Shown here in pieces: positions 5,787 to 9,935 of a stretch of DNA of 9,935 nt; position 1 is the first letter of the stretch; each line of letters opens with the position of its first letter. A model generated the notes under the pieces. That model did not search any database. It was not told the origin of the DNA and was given only the letters and a program-made list of their open reading frames with translations. A program made the position numbers and the translations under genes. The stretch comes from an uncultured Eubacteriales bacterium (GTDB taxonomy: Bacteria > Bacillota > Clostridia > Christensenellales > CAG-917): positions 1 through 9,935 of the forward strand of contig URUQ01000042.1 of the NCBI GenBank assembly GCA_900551145.1. The letters are read 5' to 3'.

Positions 5787-6644
5787 ATGCAAAACAATAA
5801 CGAAGAAAAGATAGATTTCAAGAAAAAACTTGCCGAGTGGAAGGTGACCGTCAAAACTCGTTGGTGGATTTTGCTTGTGGAACTTGCCGTAATCGGCGTG
5901 ATTTTGCTTGTGGATTTACTCACCAAAAAGTACGCGTGGGAATATCTCAACACCTACGGCTACAAGGAGGGTATAATCCCCGGTCTTATCAATCTCACTA
6001 TGGTTGAAAATCGCGGTGCAGGCTTCGGAATATTCCAAGGCAAGACGGTTGCGCTTACGGTTATCACGTTTATCGTGGTGATTTGTCTTATGATATATTT
6101 GATTTTCGCTCTCAAAGAGAGCGAGTGGCTGCGCATTTCGCTTGTATTTATCATCGGCGGAGGCATCGGTAATATCGTCGACAGAATTTGGCTCGGCTAT
6201 GTGCGCGACTTTATCCAATTCCAGTTCTGGGAAGATTTTGCGGTGTTCAACGTTGCGGACTCTTTCGTTACGGTGGGCGCGTTTATGCTCATTGTGGTGC
6301 TTATCGTAATGCTCGTGAAAGAGGGCAAGAAGAATCAAAAAGAGTTTGAAGAAGCACACGCAAACGACGCACCTACGCAAGAGATAGACCCTCTCGATAT
6401 GCCTCAAAACCTCAATCCCATGCTCAAATCCGAGAACACGTATACCTTCGTCCAATCCGAGCAACCGCAAGATACGGACGACAAAGCGGACGAGCAAAAG
6501 AACGAAAACGAGGACTATAACGAAGAAAACGCTGCACAAAACGCATCAAAAACCATTGAAAACGAGGCAAATGACGCAGTTTATTCGAACGACGCAAGCG
6601 TTGCCGATAGCAACCAAAGCGTAGAGGAAAGCAAAAACGAGTAA
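5787..6644 (+). CDS. lspA: Lipoprotein signal peptidase (signal peptidase II) with long acidic C-terminal tail
   Basis: LspA cleaves the signal peptide of diacylated prolipoproteins in the cytoplasmic membrane. Four membrane segments fall near 27-45, 87-107, 115-131 and 157-178. Hallmarks are VENRGAGFGIFQG (N75), GGGIGNIVDR with catalytic D132, and FNVADSFVTVG with catalytic D158, plus D43 in the first span. The enzyme body ends near residue 180, where the family (about 150-170 residues) normally stops. A further 105 residues rich in E, D, N, Q and A follow, presumably cytoplasmic and disordered. The N-terminus also has about 25 charged residues before the first span. AAGGAGG at 5776-5782 overlaps the sepF stop and lies 4 nt before the ATG. 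Its stop overlaps the next gene's start by one base (TAATG). Confidence 0.93.
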   Translation: MQNNNEEKIDFKKKLAEWKVTVKTRWWILLVELAVIGVILLVDLLTKKYAWEYLNTYGYKEGIIPGLINLTMVENRGAGFGIFQGKTVALTVITFIVVICLMIYLIFALKESEWLRISLVFIIGGGIGNIVDRIWLGYVRDFIQFQFWEDFAVFNVADSFVTVGAFMLIVVLIVMLVKEGKKNQKEFEEAHANDAPTQEIDPLDMPQNLNPMLKSENTYTFVQSEQPQDTDDKADEQKNENEDYNEENAAQNASKTIENEANDAVYSNDASVADSNQSVEESKNE

Positions 6645-7552
6645 TGGAAAGAACCGTCGAAAACAGCCAAAGACTTGACGTATTTATTGCGGAGAATTGG
6701 GGGATTTCTCGTTCCAATGCAAAAAACGTCATAGAAAAAGACGGCGCGACAGTCAACGGACAGTTGAAACACAAGAGCGGGTTTGAACTCAAAGTCGGCG
6801 ATATCGTCGATTTTGAAGTGCCCGCGCCCGAAACTTTGGAAGTCAAGGCGGAGAATATTCCGCTCGATATCGTCTATCAAGACGAATATATGGCGGTCAT
6901 CAATAAGCCGCAAGGTATGGTGGTGCATCAAGCGAGTTCGTATAAGAAAAACGACACGCTCGTCAATGCGCTTTTGTACAACCTTGACAGTTTGAGCGGT
7001 ATCAACGGCGTAATAAGACCGGGTATCGTACATAGGCTGGATAAAGACACTTCGGGACTTATCGTGGTTGCCAAAAACGATGAGGCACACAAGAGCCTTG
7101 CAAGTCAGATTGAAAAGAAGAGCGCAAGGCGCATATACTTTGGACTTTGCGACGGCAACTTCAAAGAGGACGAAGGCACGGTGGATATGCCTATCGCAAG
7201 AAGCAAGAAGGACCGCAAAAAGATGGCAATCGACGAGAACGGCAGACGCGCCGTTACGCATTATCGAGTGCTTGAAAGATACGGAAAATACACGCTCGTG
7301 CGCTTTGAACTGGAAACGGGGCGCACTCATCAAATAAGAGTGCACTCTGCGTATTTGCATCACCCGATCGTAGGGGACGATGTGTACGGCGGATCTTGCG
7401 CGCTTTATAAAAACGGACAATTGCTTCACGCAAAAGAGCTTGTTTTGAGCCATCCGCACACGGGAGAGATTATGCGCTTCGAGTGCGATTTGCCCGACTA
7501 TTTTCAAGCAATAGTCGATAAATTGAGAAAATCAACTATAAAAAACAAATAA
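6644..7552 (+). CDS. RluA/RluD-family RNA pseudouridine synthase
   Basis: A 302-residue enzyme that converts uridine to pseudouridine in RNA, most often 23S rRNA. An N-terminal S4 RNA-binding domain (about 10-72, including SRSNAKNVIEKDGATVNG) precedes the catalytic domain. IVHRLDKDTSGL holds the catalytic D133, and ETGRTHQIRVHSAYLHHPIVGDDVYG is the RluA-family motif II/III region. Length and domain order match RluD (YlyB in Bacillus). Its ATG overlaps the lspA stop, so the two are co-translated, and the lspA-rluD pairing is common in Firmicutes. I cannot tell from sequence which uridines it modifies, so no symbol is given. The tail KLRKSTIKNK is basic. Confidence 0.93.
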   Translation: MERTVENSQRLDVFIAENWGISRSNAKNVIEKDGATVNGQLKHKSGFELKVGDIVDFEVPAPETLEVKAENIPLDIVYQDEYMAVINKPQGMVVHQASSYKKNDTLVNALLYNLDSLSGINGVIRPGIVHRLDKDTSGLIVVAKNDEAHKSLASQIEKKSARRIYFGLCDGNFKEDEGTVDMPIARSKKDRKKMAIDENGRRAVTHYRVLERYGKYTLVRFELETGRTHQIRVHSAYLHHPIVGDDVYGGSCALYKNGQLLHAKELVLSHPHTGEIMRFECDLPDYFQAIVDKLRKSTIKNK

Positions 7553-7563
7553 AAATAGAATAC

Positions 7564-7581
7564 TTGCAAAGATTTTTGCAA
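7564..7581. repeat. Perfect short inverted repeat upstream of the ABC gene
   Basis: TTGCAAA (7564-7570), GATT, TTTGCAA (7575-7581) form a 7-bp stem with a 4-nt loop, followed by TTTTACGG. It lies in the 53-nt gap between the pseudouridine synthase stop and the ABC start. It is too AT-rich for a strong terminator and may be an operator or weak attenuator. A near-duplicate TTTTACGGATA/TTTTTACGGTAT follows (7582-7604). Confidence 0.4.
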
Positions 7582-7605
7582 TTTTACGGATATTTTTACG
7601 GTATT

Positions 7606-9390
7606 ATGAAAAAACGAAAGACAGAAAATAACGAACGCTTTTTCTCGCGTTTCGTGTCGTATTACAAACCTCACAAGGGTACTTTTGCCCTCGATATGTT
7701 ATGCTCGTTAATCTTTTCGATAAGCGGACTTTTTTATCCTATTGTTTCGCAACGAATACTCCGAGAGAGTATCCCCAACGGCATTTTGAGTGAAGTGCTT
7801 ATTTTGTGTTCGGTGCTACTGGGAATATATATTTTGCGTGCGGGTATGAACTATTACGTCAACTATTACGGCCACGTTATGGGCGTAAAGATGCAGGCGA
7901 ATATGCGTAGCGACCTCTTTGCGCATCTTGAAAAATTGCCGTATTCGTTTTACGACAACAACGAAACGGGACAACTGATGACGAGAATGACCAACGACTT
8001 GTTCGACGTGTCGGAGCTTGCGCACCACGGTCCCGAAAATTTGTTTATAACCACTTTCATCACGGTCGGCTCTTTCGTGTATCTTTGCACGATAAGTTGG
8101 AAGCTTGCGCTTATCGTATTTGCGTTTTTGCCGGTTTTGTTTATTATAGCGTTTGCGTGCAAGCGCAATATGTCCAAAGCGTTTCGCAAGAGCAGAGAAG
8201 AGATAGGCAATATCAACGCCACTCTTGAAAACAGCATTGCGGGCATACGCGTAACAAAAGCGTACGCAAACGCCGAGTACGAACAAGCAAAGTTTGAAAA
8301 AGACAACGGCAATTATGTCAAGGCACGCTCCAAAGCGTACAAGGCAATGGGCACGTTCTCGTCGAATATGAACTTCGTTACACAGGTGTACAACGTCATT
8401 GTGTTGCTTGCGGGCGCACTGTTTTGCATATACGACGCGGACAACTTCGATTACGTCGATTTGGTGGCGTTTATGTTGTCGATAAATCTCTTTATTTCGC
8501 CTATTCAGACGCTTATTCAGTTCTTCGAGCAGTTGCAAGACGGCGTAACCGGATTCAAACGCTTTATCGCGATTATGGATATACCCGTTGAAAAGGAAAG
8601 CCCCACGGCTCACGACGTAAAGAGATTGGACGGAGATATTGTTTTCAAGGACGTAAACTTTGCCTACAACGACGATAAAGAGGTGCTTAAAGATATCAAC
8701 CTCACAATAAAGAACGGCAAAATGTATGCGTTCGTCGGTGCGAGCGGTGGCGGAAAAACCACGCTTTGCCACTTGATACCAAAGTTCTATCCGCTTGAAA
8801 ACGGCACGATATCTATCAACGGGGAGTCTATTGAGAACATAAAGAATGACAGTTTGCGCAAAAATATCGGCATAGTGCAACAAGACGTGTTTCTGTTTAC
8901 CGGTACGTTCAAAGAGAACATTGCTTATGGTAAAGAGGGCGCAACGGACGAGGAAATTATAGAAGCGGCAAAACGCGCGGATATTCACGATTATATTTCG
9001 TCGTTGCCCGACGGCTACGATACTCAAATAGGCGAGAGAGGCGTAAAACTCTCGGGCGGACAAAAACAGCGTTTGAGCATTGCGCGCGTGTTCCTAAAGA
9101 ATCCTGCAATACTCATTCTCGACGAGGCTACGAGCGCACTCGACAACGCCACGGAAGCAATCATTCAAAAGGCTTTATTCAAACTCTGCGAGGGAAGAAC
9201 GACACTCGTGGTGGCGCATAGGCTTTCGACGGTGCGTAACGCCGACGAAATAGTCGTGGTCAATCAAGGCAGAATTATCGAGCAAGGCACGCACGAGCAA
9301 CTTATCGCGCTCGGCGGTGCGTATAAGAAATTGTACGACGCGCAATTTTCAGACGACGCAGATATATCAAATGATATAAAAATCAATTGA
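7606..9390 (+). CDS. ABC exporter half-transporter (fused membrane and ATPase domains)
   Basis: A 594-residue half-size ABC exporter of the MsbA/BmrA/LmrA type. The N-terminal transmembrane domain (about 25-320) should hold six spans; the nucleotide-binding domain (about 345-580) is complete. It has Walker A GASGGGKT (378-385), Q-loop Q425, signature LSGGQ (482-486), Walker B ILILDEA (D506, E507), D-loop SALD and H-loop H538. All ATPase residues are canonical, so it could work as a homodimer; no second half-transporter lies beside it. The substrate (drug, lipid or peptide) cannot be read from sequence. The ATG at 7606 is chosen over the upstream TTG at 7564, which lies in the inverted repeat; no good Shine-Dalgarno is seen. 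The last codons lie inside a 17-bp direct repeat. It may read through from the upstream operon. Confidence 0.93.
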   Translation: MKKRKTENNERFFSRFVSYYKPHKGTFALDMLCSLIFSISGLFYPIVSQRILRESIPNGILSEVLILCSVLLGIYILRAGMNYYVNYYGHVMGVKMQANMRSDLFAHLEKLPYSFYDNNETGQLMTRMTNDLFDVSELAHHGPENLFITTFITVGSFVYLCTISWKLALIVFAFLPVLFIIAFACKRNMSKAFRKSREEIGNINATLENSIAGIRVTKAYANAEYEQAKFEKDNGNYVKARSKAYKAMGTFSSNMNFVTQVYNVIVLLAGALFCIYDADNFDYVDLVAFMLSINLFISPIQTLIQFFEQLQDGVTGFKRFIAIMDIPVEKESPTAHDVKRLDGDIVFKDVNFAYNDDKEVLKDINLTIKNGKMYAFVGASGGGKTTLCHLIPKFYPLENGTISINGESIENIKNDSLRKNIGIVQQDVFLFTGTFKENIAYGKEGATDEEIIEAAKRADIHDYISSLPDGYDTQIGERGVKLSGGQKQRLSIARVFLKNPAILILDEATSALDNATEAIIQKALFKLCEGRTTLVVAHRLSTVRNADEIVVVNQGRIIEQGTHEQLIALGGAYKKLYDAQFSDDADISNDIKIN

Positions 9391-9412
9391 TAGAGGATAT
9401 AAAAATCAATTG
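9373..9412 (+). repeat. 17-bp direct repeat straddling the ABC stop codon
   Basis: GATATAAAAATCAATTG occurs exactly at 9373-9389 and 9396-9412, a 23-bp period with a 6-nt gap (ATAGAG). The first copy encodes the last residues (DIKIN) and runs into the TGA stop; the second is untranslated. This is most simply a tandem duplication by replication slippage. Confidence 0.75.
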
Positions 9413-9488
9413 CGTGTTGTAAAAAGTATGCGTGCGTATTGGATTTAAAAAGACGATATTTGCAATTTTAACAGCTTAGAACTGCGAA

Positions 9489-9518
9489 ACTATCTCTTGC
9501 GATGCGCAATGCGATAGT
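9489..9518. repeat. Two-tier hairpin in the ABC 3' region
   Basis: ACTATC (9489-9494) pairs with GATAGT (9513-9518). Inside, TTGCG (9497-9501) pairs with CGCAA (9505-9509) around an ATG loop, with small internal bulges (TC, TGC). No T-tract follows, so it is not a classical terminator; it could stabilise the ABC mRNA 3' end. Confidence 0.5.
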
Positions 9519-9584
9519 GAAATATATATTTGATTTGAGAGTGTTGAGTGTGGAAGGGGACGAAGCGAGAAATTACGAATAAAA

Positions 9585-9616
9585 GACAAAAGGCATCGCG
9601 AAGCGATGCCTTTGTC
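9585..9616 (+). terminator. Rho-independent-type terminator after the ABC exporter
   Basis: AAAGGCATCGC (9589-9599), loop GAA, GCGATGCCTTT (9603-9613) form an 11-bp perfect stem. GAC/GTC (9585-9587, 9614-9616) extends it past one bulged A at 9588. The A-rich and T-rich flanks make it usable in both directions, which would suit the convergent partial gene on the minus strand. The T-tract is short (TTT). Confidence 0.75.
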
Positions 9617-9656
9617 AATGTGAGTAATTTGGCAACGTTACACAATTTTAATACAA

Positions 9657-9731
9657 TTGCATACCCCTACCTAACTTTTGCATACCCTAAGAGCAAAAGT
9701 GAATACCCTTGAGGTAATTTGCATACCCCTA
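9657..9731 (+). repeat. Four phased copies of a TTGCATACCC(C)TA motif, 20-21-bp spacing
   Basis: The motif begins at 9657 (TTGCATACCCCTA), 9678 (TTGCATACCCTA), about 9700 (TGAATACCCTT, degenerate) and 9719 (TTGCATACCCCTA). The shared G falls at 9659, 9680, 9701 and 9721, steps of 21, 21 and 20 bp, about two helical turns. The copies therefore face one side of the DNA, as in iterons, multi-site operators or transposase-binding end repeats (Tn7-like and some IS21-family ends). The last copy overlaps the stop codon of the partial minus-strand gene by 3 nt. Confidence 0.65.
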
Positions 9732-9935
9732 ATTCCTATAAAATGGACATTTTTTTCCTATGCATTGTTTATTCCATGATGAAAACTCACAAGATATGTT
9801 GTCTAAATCCATTTTAATTCCATATTTCTTTTTTACAAACTCAACTGCATATGAAAGTGATAAAAAAGCATTTCTTTTACAACATCTAGGACCACCTATT
9901 TCACTCATTCTTTTAATCACTGATGAGGTGAATTC
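9729..9935 (-). CDS. C-terminal fragment of a Cys-rich protein, GPRCCKR motif, runs off the window
   Basis: The frame is open to the right edge, so this is the 3' end of a longer gene. A GTG at 9920 gives 63 residues, but the frame continues upstream of it (EFTSS) to the window limit. The visible peptide has GGPRCCKRNAFLSLSYAVEF, a basic KKKYGIKMDL, then spaced cysteines (ISCEF, NKQCIGKKCPFYRN). The GPRCCKR plus C-x4-C pattern resembles, from memory, the C-terminus of DUF5714-type proteins of anaerobes, sometimes fused to methyltransferases. The Cys spacing suggests metal or Fe-S binding. The segment is about 30% GC by hand count and uses AGA/AGG arginine and A/T-ending codons, unlike the CGC-rich genes to its left. 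That suggests transfer or a junction. The coding call is fairly good; the family call is tentative. Confidence 0.6.
   Translation of the reverse strand, partial: EFTSSVIKRMSEIGGPRCCKRNAFLSLSYAVEFVKKKYGIKMDLDNISCEFSSWNKQCIGKKCPFYRN

Larger units (their letters stand above)
9391..9656. other. Intergenic stretch downstream of the ABC gene
   Basis: No convincing gene is seen in these 266 nt. They hold the second copy of the 17-bp repeat, a hairpin at 9489-9518 and a terminator-like hairpin at 9585-9616. A 26-codon open frame (ATG 9502 to TAA 9582) starts inside the first hairpin loop, has no ribosome site, and ends next to the terminator. Confidence 0.6.

Noticed and set aside
5916..6539. A minus-strand frame opposite lspA, including its tail region
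   Set aside because: LspA motifs are intact on the plus strand, and the lspA frame continues to the TAATG overlap with the next gene, so the tail belongs to lspA.
6581..7507. A 308-codon minus-strand frame antisense to the pseudouridine synthase
   Set aside because: The plus-strand gene has all catalytic motifs, so the antisense frame is incidental.
7816..9063. A 415-codon minus-strand frame antisense to the ABC exporter
   Set aside because: It is a shadow of a fully conserved ABC gene; no ribosome site or recognisable domain was seen.
9502..9582. A 26-codon open frame ending just before the terminator
   Set aside because: It has no Shine-Dalgarno, starts within a hairpin loop, and is short enough to occur by chance.
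9657..9731. CRISPR array
   Set aside because: The 20-21-bp period leaves only about 8-10 bp between motif copies, and the copies are degenerate; CRISPR repeats and spacers are each over about 20 bp, and no cas gene is present.

Overview
The window looks like chromosome from a low- to mid-GC Gram-positive bacterium of the Clostridia type. The grounds are Firmicutes-style AGGAGG ribosome sites, a yggS-sepF-lspA-rluA gene block typical of that phylum, a PdaB-type (sporulation) polysaccharide deacetylase and a two-OB-fold single-stranded DNA-binding protein. No gene identifies a genus, so the placement is inference from gene content.

Layout, left to right. A perfect hairpin (22-48) lies beyond the 3' end of a minus-strand membrane protein of unknown function (1057-164). 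That gene has a near-consensus promoter whose -10 box sits so close to the ATG that the mRNA should be leaderless. Divergently on the plus strand lie a PdaB-like deacetylase (1303-2073) and a tandem-OB SSB-like protein (2096-2698), 22 nt apart and probably co-transcribed. A 300-nt gap follows (2699-3001). It holds a nested inverted-repeat element, a 14-bp direct repeat, a palindrome containing a perfect DnaA-box 9-mer, and a promoter. A tight plus-strand operon then runs: alpha-galactosidase-like GH36 glycosidase, YggS PLP-homeostasis protein, SepF, signal peptidase II (LspA) and an RluA-family pseudouridine synthase. After a short palindrome comes a half-size ABC exporter (7606-9390).

The right end changes character. 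After the ABC gene come a 17-bp direct repeat straddling its stop codon, two hairpins (the second terminator-like) and four phased copies of a TTGCATACCC-type motif at 20-21-bp spacing. These abut the 3' end of a minus-strand, Cys-rich gene fragment that runs off the window. That fragment is about 30% GC by hand count, clearly lower than the rest, so the boundary may mark a mobile or foreign segment or an assembly junction.

Functionally the operon mixes sugar catabolism with envelope and division housekeeping. YggS-SepF-LspA-RluA is a contracted version of the Firmicutes ylmE-sepF-(ylmG-ylmH-divIVA-ileS)-lspA-rluD order. SepF here lacks the usual N-terminal membrane-targeting helix, and LspA carries a long acidic C-terminal tail. 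I see no CRISPR array, tRNA, rRNA or recognisable defence system. The best candidates for something undescribed are the phased repeat array at 9657-9731, the nested inverted repeat at 2697-2821, and the modified SepF and LspA.
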